DNA of 64,000 nucleotides from Leclercia adecarboxylata (GTDB lineage Bacteria; Pseudomonadota; Gammaproteobacteria; Enterobacterales; Enterobacteriaceae), in the NCBI GenBank assembly GCA_901472455.1, contig LR590464.1, positions 3,286,001-3,350,000 on the forward strand, written 5' to 3'. The position numbers and the translations under genes were made by a program. Of the stretch, positions 48,941 to 59,234 are shown in pieces (position 1 is the stretch's first letter; each line of letters opens with the position of its first letter). Below the pieces are notes generated by a model. It ran no database searches. It was given only the letters and a program-made list of their open reading frames with translations, and was not told where the DNA came from.

Positions 48941-49661
48941 TTACAGCCCTATCGCCTCTTTCAAACTTTTCAGATAGCGACGGCTGACCGGCACCGTCTG
49001 CCCGGCCCGCAGCACCAGCTCCGCCTGGCCGTTCTCCTCCAGGCGGATCTCTTTCAGGTGCGCCATGTTGACCAGGTACTGACGATGGCAGCGCAGCAGC
49101 GGCGTGCGGCTCTCCAGGGTGCGCAGCGTCAGCTCGGTAAAGCCCTCTTTGCCTTCACCGCTGGTGACAAACACCCCGCTCATCCGGCTGCTGACAAAGG
49201 CCACGTCATCCATCTGCAGCAGATAGATGCGGCTGTGGCCGGTACAGGGGATAAAATTTCAGCAGCTGCTGATGTTCCGCCAGCAGCGATACGTCCTGCA
49301 CGTTGCGCTCATGGCGCAGGCGGTTGAGGGTCTTTTCCAGCCGCTGCTCTTCAATGGGTTTTAGCAGATAGTCGAACGCGTGCTCTTCAAAGGCTTTGAC
49401 CGCGTACTCATCAAAGGCGGTGAGAAACACGATGTAGGGGCGATGTTCAGGATCGAGCATCCCCACCATCTCCAGGCCGCTGATGCGCGGCATCTGGATA
49501 TCCAGAAACAGCACGTCGGGGCGCAGCTTGTGCACTGCCCCGATGGCCTCGATGGCATTCGCGCACTCGCCCACAATTTCAATATCACTCTGCTCCTGCA
49601 GCAAAAACCGCAGGTTTTCCCGTGCCAGAGGTTCATCATCGACAATCAGCACATTCAACAT
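48941..49661 (-). CDS. btsR: BtsR (YehT), LytTR response regulator (one frameshift)
   Basis: Response regulator of the pyruvate-sensing BtsSR system; in E. coli it activates btsT (yjiY), encoding a pyruvate importer. Receiver domain with the acidic pair in [11 protein letters not shown], the phospho-Asp in VLFLDIQMP and the Lys in LLKPIEE. The C-terminal LytTR DNA-binding domain follows ([13 protein letters not shown], then [20 protein letters not shown]). One extra T near 49254 splits the frame. The start ATG at 49661 (MLNVLIVDD) lies inside the end of btsS. Length 239 after repair, as in E. coli. Confidence 0.94.
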
Positions 49662-51346
49662 GCGTGTTCCTCCAGAGGCAATCTTAAGGTTATGCGGGTA
49701 AAGCAGTCCGGCTCGCAGACAACGGTGATACCGCAATCCTCGCCAAAATGGGCGCGCAGGCGTTTATCCACCAACCCCATTCCCAGGCCGCCGCCCTCGT
49801 GGGTCGCGGTATAGAGTCCGGCGTTGTCTTCGATATCCAGCACCAGATAGGCGGTTAAAGCGGCTAGCGGTGATGGCGATTTCACCGGTGCCCAGCAGCT
49901 GCGAGGTGCCGTGCTTAATCGCATTTTCCCACAATCGGTTGTAAGGTGGAAGGCCGGAAGCTGCTGCCAGGCCAGTTCCTCCGGCACCGAAAGCGACACC
50001 TGCAGGCGCGACTGAAAACGCGCCTGCTCAATTTGCAGATAGGCATTCACATGCTCAATCTCATCGGCAAGGGTGACGATTTCCGACGGCCGCTTCAGGT
50101 TTTTGCGAAAAAAGGTCGAGAGAAACTGCACCAGCTGCGTCGCCCTGCTCGCTGTCACGGCGGATCACCGCCTTCAGGGTGTTCAGCGCGTTAAACAGAA
50201 AATGCGGGTTAACCTGAGCATGCAGGAGCTTGATCTCCGACTGGGTGAGCAGCGCCTTCTGGCGCTCGTACTGACCGGCAAGGATCTGCGCCGACAGCAG
50301 CTGGGCTATCCCCTCCCCCAGAGTGCGGTTGATGGAGCTGAACAAACGGTTTTTCGCTTCATACAGTTTGATGGTGCCCATCACCCGCTGATTTTCGCCG
50401 CGCAGCGGGATCACCAGCGTCGAACCCAACTTGCACTGTGGATGCAGCGAGCAGCGGTACGGCACTTCGTTCCCGTCGGCGTAGACGACCTCTCCGGTCT
50501 CAATCGCGCGCAGCGTATAGGCAGAGGAAATCGGTCTGCCGGGCTGGTGATGATCGTCCCCGGTGCCGGTAAAGGCCAACAGCTTTTCGCGATCGGTAAT
50601 GGCGACGGCGCTGATATCCAGCTCCTGATGCAGCACCTGGGCCACCTTCATGCTGTTTTCTTCGTTAAAGCCCTGACGCAGGATCCCCTCCGTCGAGGCC
50701 GCCACCTTCAGCGCGGTAGCGGAAAAGGCGGAGGTATACTTTTCAAACATGGCCCGCTTGTCGAGCAGGATACGCATAAACAGCGCAGCACCCAGCGTGT
50801 TGGTGACCATCATCGGCGCGGCAATGCTGCTGACCAGATGTAGGGCATCCTCGAACGGACGCGCAATCAGCAAAATGATCATCATCTGCACCAGCTCGGC
50901 CACCAGAGTGACCATGCCTGCGGTGAGCGGCTGAAGACCTTATCCGGGCGACCGCGCCGCACCATCACGCTGTGAATCAGGCCGCCAAGCAGCCCTTCAA
51001 CGATGGTTTGAGATCATACAGCTCAGCGCCGTCATTCCGCCCATTGAGTAGCGGTGCAGCCCCCGGTCAGGCCTACCAGCCCGCCGACCACCGGGCCGCC
51101 GAGCAGCCCGCCCATCACCGCGCCAATCGCACGGGTGTTGGCAATGGAGTCTTCAATATGCAGGCCGAGATAGGTGCCAAGAATGCAGAAGATAGAGAAG
51201 GTGACGTAGCAGAGCAGCTTGTGCGGCAGGCGAACCGTGACCTGCATCAGGGGGATAAACAGGCGCGTTTTACTCATCAACCAGGCGATGACCAGAAACA
51301 CACACATCTGCTGAAGCAGCAGCAACACCAGATTAAATTCGTACAT
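49655..51346 (-). CDS. btsS: BtsS (YehU), pyruvate-sensing LytS-type histidine kinase (frameshifted)
   Basis: Membrane kinase that binds extracellular pyruvate. Start ATG 51346 ([20 protein letters not shown]). Domains: 5TM-LytS region (1-190) with [20 protein letters not shown], a GAF domain (about 220-350), the His_kinase domain with phospho-His in [15 protein letters not shown] (about 385), and an atypical ATPase domain ending [18 protein letters not shown]. Repaired length about 560 residues. Indels near 51057, 51005, 50937, 50143, 49933, 49923 and 49862 break the frame, again mostly extra bases. The stop lies past the btsR start (overlap of seven bases). Confidence 0.93.
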
Positions 51347-51564
51347 GCCCACAAACCACACACAGTAAAACCGCGTAACATACACCGAAGCGCATTAACT
51401 TTCCTGGCAGCCTGAAGATAAAAATGTGTTTTCGTGTCAGGCATCACACCTTTAACCCAACATAGTCTTAAATTCACCTTCGCCGGGCAAAAAAAGAGGG
51501 ATCCTTCCTGGTTCGGCATTCTGCGTCTACAGTTAATCTGGGTATGTGCAAGCCGGGGGAAAAC

Positions 51565-52299
51565 ATGGCGCTCTACACGATTGGGGAAGTGGCACTCCTG
51601 TGTGATATCAACCCTGTAACGTTACGCGCATGGCAACGACGTTACGGATTACTCAAACCACAGCGAACCGACGGCGGACACCGGCTGTTCACCGATGCGG
51701 ATATCGACCGCATCCGGGAGATAAAAGGCTGGATCGACAACGGCGTTCAGGTTGGCAAGGTCAAAACGCTACTCAGCCCGGAAGGCCAGGAGGAGCTGGA
51801 TATCTGGCGCGAACAGCAGGAGGTGCTGCTGCGTTACCTGCAGTCCGGCCATCTGCATCGCCTGCGCGTATGGCTCAAGGATCGCGGCAGCGAATACCCT
51901 GCACAAACCTTAATTTCGCACCTGTTTGTCCCGTTACGCCGAAGGTTGCAGTCGCAGCAGCCCACGCTGCAGGCGCTGCTGAGCGCCCTCGACGGGGTGC
52001 TGATCAATTACATCTGCATTTGTCTGGCCACTGCGCGTAAGAAAAACAGCAAGGATGCGCTGGTTGTTGGCTGGAACGTGCAGGACACCACCCGGCTGTG
52101 GCTGGAAGCGTGGATTGCCGCGCAGGAGGGCTGGCGCGTCGACGTGCTGGCCCACTCGCTGGTGCAGCTGCGCCCGGAGCTGTTCGACGGGCAGACGCTG
52201 CTGGTCTGGTGCGGCGAATCCCCGACCGCAGCGCAGAAGCAGCAGCTTACCCAGTGGCAGGCGCATGGTTACCCCGTGTTCCCGCTGAAAGGCAATTAA
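51565..52299 (+). CDS. mlrA: MlrA, MerR-family activator of csgD
   Basis: Transcription factor required with RpoS for csgD, hence curli and cellulose, in E. coli and Salmonella. Intact, 244 residues (E. coli 243). N-terminal MerR helix-turn-helix [18 protein letters not shown] then [15 protein letters not shown], and a C-terminal domain of the B12-binding fold without a cobalamin motif. I start at ATG 51565 (MALYTIGEV), which has GGGGGAAAA upstream. CTACAGT near 51529 could be a sigma-S-type -10. It is divergent from btsS by 218 bases and paralogous to BluR at 8955. Confidence 0.95.
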   Translation: MALYTIGEVALLCDINPVTLRAWQRRYGLLKPQRTDGGHRLFTDADIDRIREIKGWIDNGVQVGKVKTLLSPEGQEELDIWREQQEVLLRYLQSGHLHRLRVWLKDRGSEYPAQTLISHLFVPLRRRLQSQQPTLQALLSALDGVLINYICICLATARKKNSKDALVVGWNVQDTTRLWLEAWIAAQEGWRVDVLAHSLVQLRPELFDGQTLLVWCGESPTAAQKQQLTQWQAHGYPVFPLKGN

Positions 52300-52358
52300 T
52301 GGTTCATTAACAGCCGTGCTTCACCGTATAATCGCTCTGTTAACATCAGGAGCACATT

Positions 52359-52472
52359 ATGAAGGCAACCAAAGTCGCGGTTATCACCCTGTTTTTACTC
52401 ATGGCCATCAGCGGTATTGGCGGCGTGATGCTGGCAGGGTATTCATTTATTGTCCGTGGCGGTGTCGGCTGA
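52359..52472 (+). CDS. yohO: YohO, small membrane protein
   Basis: 37-residue single-pass protein (E. coli YohO 35), function unknown. Start ATG 52359 with CAGGAG eight bases upstream. Basic N-terminus MKATK then one TM helix ([20 protein letters not shown]) ending [12 protein letters not shown]. Its last 26 bases overlap the 3' end of yehW on the other strand. Same position as in E. coli, between mlrA and yehW. Confidence 0.88.
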   Translation: MKATKVAVITLFLLMAISGIGGVMLAGYSFIVRGGVG

Positions 52473-53183
52473 GACGCTTAGCCAGGCGCTCAAAGGCGCG
52501 ATCCACCACAATCGCCGCCAGCGCCACCAGTAACGCCCCCTGGATAATATAGGCCGTATTAAACCCGCTTAAGCCGATGATGATCGGCGTCCCCAGCGTA
52601 TTTGCCCCTACCGTAGAGGCAATGGCCGCGGTACCGATATTGATAATCACCGACGTGCGGATCCCGGCCAGCATGACCGGCGCAGCAAGCGGCAACTCAA
52701 CGTTGCGCAGACGCTGCCAGCCGCCCATTCCCATCCCTTCTGCCACACTGATGGCCGCTGCGGGCACGGACGCCAGCCCCGCCAGCGTCGCCTGCAAAAT
52801 CGGCAGTACCCCATAGAGGATCAGCGCGATAATCGCGGGTTGTTGCCCAAATCCCATCACCGGCACCGCAATCGCCAGCACCGCCACCGGCGGAAAGGTC
52901 TGCCCGACCGCGCGATGGTCTCGACCAGCGGGCGAAACTCACGCCCCGCCGGGCGCGTAACGGCGATCCCGGCCCCGGCCCCAGCACAATCGCCACCAGG
53001 CTTGAGATCCCTACCAGCCAGAAGTGGGCCCAGCGTCAGGCTAACGAAACTTTCCTGCTGATAGACCGGGCGCGGCAGCTCAGGGAACAGCGCGCTGAAC
53101 AGCGGCGCGCTGTAAGGCATCGCCACCAGCAGCGCCACAAAAAGCAACACCAGCCACAGGAGCGGCTCACGTAACCACGTCAT
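52447..53183 (-). CDS. yehW: YehW, osmoprotectant ABC permease (frameshifted)
   Basis: ProW-like inner-membrane permease of the OsmF-YehXYW low-affinity glycine betaine importer. Start ATG 53183 ([14 protein letters not shown]). The C-terminal half is clean, with the EAA loop [22 protein letters not shown] and [23 protein letters not shown]. Indels near 53030 and 52910 garble the segment between SFVSLTLG and [14 protein letters not shown]. Repaired length about 243, as in E. coli. It ends within the yohO reading frame on the opposite strand. Last gene of osmF-yehY-yehX-yehW. Confidence 0.92.
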
Positions 53184-54118
53184 TTACCGCCTCCGGGGTG
53201 AGCAGGTCGCGAAACCAGAGCGTACCGCACACCCCTGTCCTGGTCGTCCACGACCGGCAGGCGTTCACTGCCGCTGCTGACAAACGCCGAGAGCGCATCC
53301 CGCAGGCTCATGGAGGCCCGCAGCGGGCTGGCCTCGCCCGGCGTAATGTCCCGGCGCATCGACTCGCCCACCGTGCGCAGCGACAGCAGACGTACGCCCA
53401 GCTCGCTGCGGCCAAAAAACTCCCGCACGAACCCATTCGCGGGCTGGGTTAGCAGCGTCAGCGGCGTTCCTTGCTGCACGACTCTGCCGTTATCCATCAA
53501 GACCAGATGGTCGGCCAGCCGAAGTGCCTCGTCGATGTCGTGAGTGACCAGAATAATGGTGCGGCCGAGGATGCGGTGGATACGGGTCATCTCCGCTTGC
53601 AGAGCGCTACGGGTCACCGGGTCGAGGGCGCCAAAAGGTTCATCCATCAGCAGTACTTCAGGGTTGGCCGCCAGCGCGCGCGCCACGCCCACCCGCTGCT
53701 GCTGCCCGCCGGAAAGTTGATGCGGGTAGCGCTCGCGCAGTACCGGCTCCAGCCCCAGCAGCGCCATCAGTTCGTCCACCCGATCGTTAATTTTTTGCCG
53801 GGACCATTTTTGCAGCTGCGGCACAGTGGCAATGTTGCGGGCCACCGTCCAGTGCGGGAACAAGCCAATGGACTGGATGGCATAGCCCATCCGCCGCCGC
53901 AGCTCCAGCACCGGCAGGCTGCGGATCTCCTCTCCGGCAAAGCGGATCAGGCCGCTGTCGTGTTCTACCAGCCGGTTGATCATCTTCAGGGTGGTCGATT
54001 TGCCCGACCCCGAGGTGCCAATCAGCACCGAAAAAGCCCCTTCGGCAAAGGTCAGGTTCAGATCGCTGACCGCTGGCTCCCCGGCAAACGTTTTATTTAC
54101 ATCATGAAATTCAATCAT
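53167..54118 (-). CDS. yehX: YehX, osmoprotectant ABC ATPase with CBS domain (one frameshift)
   Basis: ATPase of the OsmF system. Walker [10 protein letters not shown], signature [17 protein letters not shown], Walker [13 protein letters not shown], switch VTHDID; then a C-terminal regulatory stretch ending in a CBS-like segment. In the frame as read the end is [14 protein letters not shown] at 53180. Removing one base near 53233 gives [19 protein letters not shown], a normal CBS ending, with TGA at 53167. I prefer this. The ATG at 54118 overlaps the yehY stop by eight bases. Length about 317. Confidence 0.92.
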
Positions 54119-55265
54119 CGGTTCTCCTTCGCAGCAGGGCGATCCACAGGGCAAAGAGCGCATCCACCACCACCGCCAGCACGATCGTCGGGATCACGCC
54201 CAGCAGCACCAGATCCAGCGCGCTGCTCAGCAGCCCCTGGAACACCAGCGCCCGAATCCGCCGGCACCAATTAACGCCGCAATTACCGCCATTCCCACCG
54301 TCTGTACTGCCACCACCCGCAGGCCGCGCAACAGTACCGGCAGCGCCAGCGGGAGCTGGATCTGCCAGAAGCGCTGGCGGTTATTCATGCCCATGGCGTC
54401 TGCGCTCTCCAGCACCTCGGCAGGAACCTGGCTTAGCCCCGCCAGCACGCCGCGCGCCAGCGGCAGCAGCGCATACAGCACCAGCGCGATAAGCGCGGGA
54501 AGTCATACCGGTTCCGGCAATTCCCAGCGACGACAGCCACGGCCAGGCACGGGTCAGCCCGGCCAGCGGGGCAATCAGCAGGCCGAACAACGCCACGGAG
54601 GGCACGGTCTGAATCACGCTCAGGACGGCAAACACGGGCCCCTGATACGTCGGGCGGCGATAACAGAGGATCCCAGCGGACGCCGATCAGCAGCGCCGGC
54701 AACAGGGTGCCCAGCAGCAGGGTCAGATGCTGCGCGAGGGCGGCGTTAAAGGTATCTTCGCGGTTGGTATACTCTTTCAGCAGGGAGAGCGAGTGGAGTT
54801 CACCGCTGAATAACAGCAGCAGCGGCAGGATCCAGATTTGCGCCTGCAGCAGCCAGCGCCAGAGCGGCTGCGCGCTGAGCCGGCGAATAGCATCGCTGCA
54901 GGCCAGCAGGCAGAGCGCCAGCCACAGCCACAGGCCGCTCCCGACCGCGGTACGCGCCAGCGGGCTTTCGCTGGTGGCGAGGTGAGTAGCCGCCAGCCCG
55001 GCGCTCCAGACCAGCGCGGCAAACAGCAGCTCGCACACCACCAGGGTCGCCGCTAACGCCCATCGTCCGCGGGCGAGGGTCAATGCCAGCAGCAGGCCCA
55101 GCGGTAACAGCAGTAGCGCAGGGGAAAATGACCACACCTGCCAGAGGGCACGCCCTCCCCGGACACCAGCCGGTTAGGGGCGAAATTGACAAAAGGTAAC
55201 ACGCCTGCGGCCAAGGCTATAACAGCCAACAGCAGCAGGACGCGGTTATGACATCGTATCGGCAC
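54111..55265 (-). CDS. yehY: YehY, osmoprotectant ABC permease (frameshifted)
   Basis: Second permease of the OsmF system, about 384 residues (E. coli 385), with several N-terminal TM helices before the permease core. The start is GTG 55265 with AGGACA six bases upstream ([18 protein letters not shown]); no in-frame ATG fits. The core shows [27 protein letters not shown] and the EAA loop [23 protein letters not shown]. Indels near 55157, 54658, 54505 and 54262 break the frame. It follows osmF by 15 bases and overlaps yehX by eight. Confidence 0.9.
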
Positions 55266-55280
55266 CGAACTGTCCTGGGG

Positions 55281-56202
55281 CTACTTCACCAGCCCTTTCT
55301 GCTTCAGATAATCTGCCGCCACTTTTTTTGGCATCCAGCCCTTCCACTGCAATGCTGGCGTTCAGCTGTTGCAGGGTTTTCTCATCCAGCGTTTTCAAAG
55401 ACCGGCTTCAGCCAGGCGTCCAGCTCCGGGTAGGCCTTCAGCACCGCTTCGCGCACGACCGGCGTTGGAGCATAAATAGGCTGAACGCCCTTCGGATCGG
55501 TGAGGGTTTGCAGACCCAGCGCCGCCACCGGGCGTCAGTGCCGTAGGCCATCGCCGCGTTCACGCCGAGGTTTGCTGGGCCGCCGCTTTGATGGTCACGG
55601 CGGTATCACCGCCTGCCAGCGACAGGAGCTGGCTCTGATCGAGCTTGAAGTCATAGGGCTTTTTCAAACGCTGGCAGGGCATCCGGGCGCTCGATAAATT
55701 CTGCCGAGGCGGCGAGTTTGAAATCGCCCTTCTCTTTCAGGTAGCGGCTGAGATCCTCCAAGCGAGGTGAGCTTGCCTTTCTCTGCCAGGTCCTTGCGTA
55801 CCGCGATGGTCCAGGTGTTGTTGGCCGGGGCCGGGGTAAGCCACATCAGCTTGTTTTGTTCGGCATCGAGCTTTTTCACTTTCTCATACCCGGCCTTAGC
55901 GTTTTTCCACGCCGGGTCGTTTTCATCTTTGAAGAAAAAGGCGCCGTTACCGGTGTATTCCGGGTAGATATCCAGCTCACCGGAGGTGATCGCGCCGCGC
56001 ACCACCGGGGTGGTGCCCCAGCTGCCACTTTATTGACGGTTTTTACGCCGTGGCTCTCCAGCACCTGCAGGATGATGTTGCCGAGCAGCGCGCCTTCCGT
56101 ATCAATTTTTGACCCGACTTTTACCGGCTCTGCTGCCTGCAAAGGCAGGCTCAACGCCGCCAGTAATGCCGTTGAGCCAACAATCCCCTTTAAGATAGTC
56201 AT
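55281..56202 (-). CDS. osmF: OsmF (YehZ), periplasmic osmoprotectant-binding protein (frameshifted)
   Basis: Periplasmic receptor of the low-affinity glycine betaine importer, RpoS- and osmotically induced in E. coli. Sec signal peptide MTILKGIVGSTALLAALSLPLQA with cleavage before AEPVKVGSK. The mature domain has KIDTEGALLGNIILQVLESHG, GELDIYPEYTGNG and PAPANNTWTIAV, the OpuAC-type fold. Indels near 56025, 55758, 55665, 55570 and 55400 break it; repaired length about 305, ending LKQKGLVK at TAG 55281. First gene of the operon. Confidence 0.92.
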
Positions 56203-56476
56203 TCCACTTTCCTCATGTTTTTGCCGCCGTTTTCAGTGGCTTGTGAGAAAAGCGTAGTCGATAAGCGCCGTTTTATCCCTGGTCCGGCAGTTTTAACGTA
56301 ACAGTGAGCACGCAGGCGGCGAAACAGTGAACAGCGAGCGCACCCGGATGCCAAAGCAGACGAACAACAGCCCGACCATAAACGAGGCAGTAACGGAAGT
56401 AAGACCGCAGCGGTCGGGCTCGAAATCGCCTGACTCGCGCGACATATTGATAGCTGTCAGCGGTTAAGGGAGAGGC
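56203..56476. other. Promoter region of osmF
   Basis: 274 bases between divergent osmF and a small ORF. It should contain the stress promoter of osmF-yehYXW; I could not fix the -10 with confidence. AGACCGCAGCGGTC near 56401 is a short inverted repeat. Confidence 0.35.
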
Positions 56477-56659
56477 ATGACACGCGGTTTTATCGCCCGT
56501 TTGCGCGCGCTTTTTGCGGAGGTTGAGCGAAGGATGAACCTGAAAACGGTATCAGAAAGCGTTTTTGATGAGGTGCATGTTTTGCAGCGGCGGCCAGAAA
56601 TGAACTGTGAAAACCTTCGCAATCTATTGCGAAAAGAGGGAGCCAAAAACGAGGATTAA
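56477..56659 (+). CDS. Small ORF, 60 residues, unknown
   Basis: Begins MTRGFIARLRALFAEVERR with an AGGGAGAG ribosome site five bases upstream of the ATG, better than most real starts here. The product is strongly basic, predicted helical, with no TM segment or known motif; it ends RNLLRKEGAKNED. It lies alone between osmF (divergent) and bglX (convergent). An equally long frame runs on the opposite strand, so coding is not proven. Not recognised. Confidence 0.45.
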   Translation: MTRGFIARLRALFAEVERRMNLKTVSESVFDEVHVLQRRPEMNCENLRNLLRKEGAKNED

Positions 56660-56748
56660 CCGGCTTTCAGGATGAAGGGAGGAAAATTTTGGGGCCGGTC
56701 ACCAATGATGTGAGGCGGCCCCGCCTGGGTATTGCCGGATGGCAAGGT

Positions 56749-59048
56749 TTATAGCAGCTCGAACTCGCCCTTGTTAACCCGGGCAGAATCGACGCCGATA
56801 AAGACGTTGAATTTGCCTGGCTCGGCGTCGTATTTCATCTGCTGGTTCCAGAACTTGAGCGCATCCACATCAATCGGGAAGCTGACGGTTTTGGTTTCGC
56901 CCGGTTTCAGGTGCACCTTCTCAAAGCCACGCAGCTGTTTCACCGGACGGCTCATGGAGGCGGTAACATCCTGGACGTACATCTGGATCACCGTATCCCC
57001 TTCGCGTTTGCCGCTGTTGGTCACCTCGACGCTGGCGGTGACGTTACCGTCCGCTTTCATGGTCGGAGCCGACATTTTCACCTCAGAAACGGTGAAGGTG
57101 GTGTAGCTCAGGCCGTAACCAAACGGATAGAGCGGGCCGTTAGCTTCGTCGAAATAGCGCGAGGTGTACTTGTTCGGTTTATCCGCGTTGTACGGACGGC
57201 CGGTATTCAGGTGGCTGTAGTACACCGGGATCTGGCCGACGGAACGCGGGAAGGACATCGGCAGTTTGCCCGACGGGTTGTAATCGCCAAACAGCACGTC
57301 GGCAATGGCGTTACCGCCCTCGGTACCGGCAAACCAGGTTTCCAGAATCGCGTCAGCCTGCTGGTTCTCATCAACCAGCGCCAGCGGGCGACCGTTCATC
57401 AGCACCAGCACCAGCGGTTTACCGGTGGCTTTCAGCGCGGCAATCAGCGCCTTCTGGCTCTGAGGAAGGGTGATATCGGTGCGGCTTGAGGCTTCATGCG
57501 CCATACCCTGGGCTTCACCGACCACGGCCACCACCACGTCGGACTGCTTCGCGGCGTTAACGGCCTCGTCGATCATCTCCTGCGCCGGACGCGGATCGAC
57601 CTTCACCGCCTCTTCATACTGGTTGAGGAAGGTGACGATGTCGTTATCGCCGGTGACGTTGGCACCTTTGGCGTAAATTACCTTGCCCTTGTCGCCCAGC
57701 GCATCTTTAATGCCGGTCAGCACGGTCACTGACTGATCGGCCACGCCCGCTGCAGACCAGCTGCCCATCACGTCGCGCTTGCTGTCAGCCAGCGGCCCTA
57801 CTACAGCCACGGTGCCGGATTTCGCCAGCGGCAGCGTTTCCAGACGGTTTTTCAGCAGCACCAGGCTTTCGCGCGCCACATCGCGCGCTTCTTTACGATG
57901 TAAACGGCTTTCGGCGTTGGTGTCTGACGGGTCGGACTCTTTTGGCCCCAGATGGCTGTATGGATCGTTGAATAGCCCCATGTCATATTTCACGTTCAGC
58001 ACGTGGCGCGTGGCGTCGTCCAGCTCTGCCATGGTGACTTTGCCGCTTTTCACCAGACCCGGCAGGTATTTGCTGTAGTACTCGTCGCTCATGCTCATGT
58101 TGATGCCGGACTTCAGTGCCACCCGCACCGCATCTTCAGGATCGGCCGCGGTGCCATGCTTAATCAGCTCCTTGATCGCCCCGTGATCGGACACGGTGAT
58201 GCCTTTAAAGCCCCACTGGTCGCGCAGGACATCTTTCAGCAGCCAGCTGTCGGACGTGGCTGGCGTGCCGTTCAGCGAGTTGAGGGCCACCATCACCGCG
58301 CCGCTCCCGGCATCGAGACCGGCTTTGTACGGCGGCATATAGTCGTTAAACAGACGCTGAGGACTCATGTCGACGGTGTTGTACTCTTTCCCGCCCTCCA
58401 CTGCGCCATAGGCGGCGAAGTGCTTGACGCTGGTCATCACCGAGTAGCGATCCGCCGGGCTTTTACCCTGCATCGCTTCCACCATGGTTTTACCCATTAT
58501 GGAGGTTAAATAGGTATCTTCCCCCAAAAGCCTTCCGAGCCGCGGCCCCAGCGTGGATCGCGGGAGACGTCAACCATCGGTGCCCAGGTCATGTTCAGAC
58601 CGTCGTCTGCGGCTTCATAGGCTGAAACGCGGCCGACGGTTTTCACCGCCTCAAGGTTAAAGGAGGAGGCCAGGCCGAGACTGATGGGGAAGACAGTACG
58701 CTGGCCGTGAACCACGTCATAGGCGAAGAATAACGGGATTTTTAGGTGGCTGAGTTCCATCACCTGATCCTGCATTGCGCGGATATCCTGACGGGTAACG
58801 GTGTTAAAAATTGCCCCAACCTGCCCGTTTTTAATCATTTCGCGAATGGCTTCTTTCGGATTATCCGGCCCGACGCTAATCAGACGCAGCTGGCCGATTT
58901 TCTCATCGACCGACATCTTTGTGAGCAGATCGGTGACAAAAGCGTCGCGGGCTTCCGGCGTCAGCGGATGATTACCAAACAGGTCATCAGCCAGCGCGGG
59001 CTGTAGCGCCAGACTTACTGCCACACCTACAGAACAGAGCCATTTCAT
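56749..59048 (-). CDS. bglX: BglX, periplasmic beta-glucosidase (one frameshift)
   Basis: Glycoside hydrolase family 3 enzyme in the periplasm, cleaving beta-glucosides. Signal peptide MKWLCSVGVAVSLALQPALA, cleaved before DDLFGN. GH3 N-terminal barrel with the nucleophile Asp in GITVSDHGAIKEL, the conserved KHFAAYGAVEGG and DPRWGRGSEGF. The second domain contains VVAVVGEAQGMAHEASSRTD and the C-terminal fibronectin-III-like domain ends KKGEFELL-like (NKGEFELL). A net two-base insertion near 58518-58524, inside the GSEGF stretch, splits the frame. Repaired length 765, as in E. coli. Monocistronic, divergent from dld. Confidence 0.95.
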
Positions 59049-59234
59049 CTCGTTTACTCTCTCATCAATAACCGCCGGATAGTCGCGGCCAGACCGTACG
59101 AAAAGCGCAGTGTGCCATAAACCCTGTGAACCTTGCAGGGTTTATTCTCTGATTTTTCTGGTGAATACTGGTTCGCTTAAACATTAATCGCGCTATGATT
59201 TTGGACGACGTATTCGACTGACCACAAGGGGTGG

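Noticed and set aside
56690-56725. bglX terminator GGGGCC/GGCCCC
   Set aside because: The stem is short with a 20-base loop and no U tract follows on the minus strand, so I do not call it.
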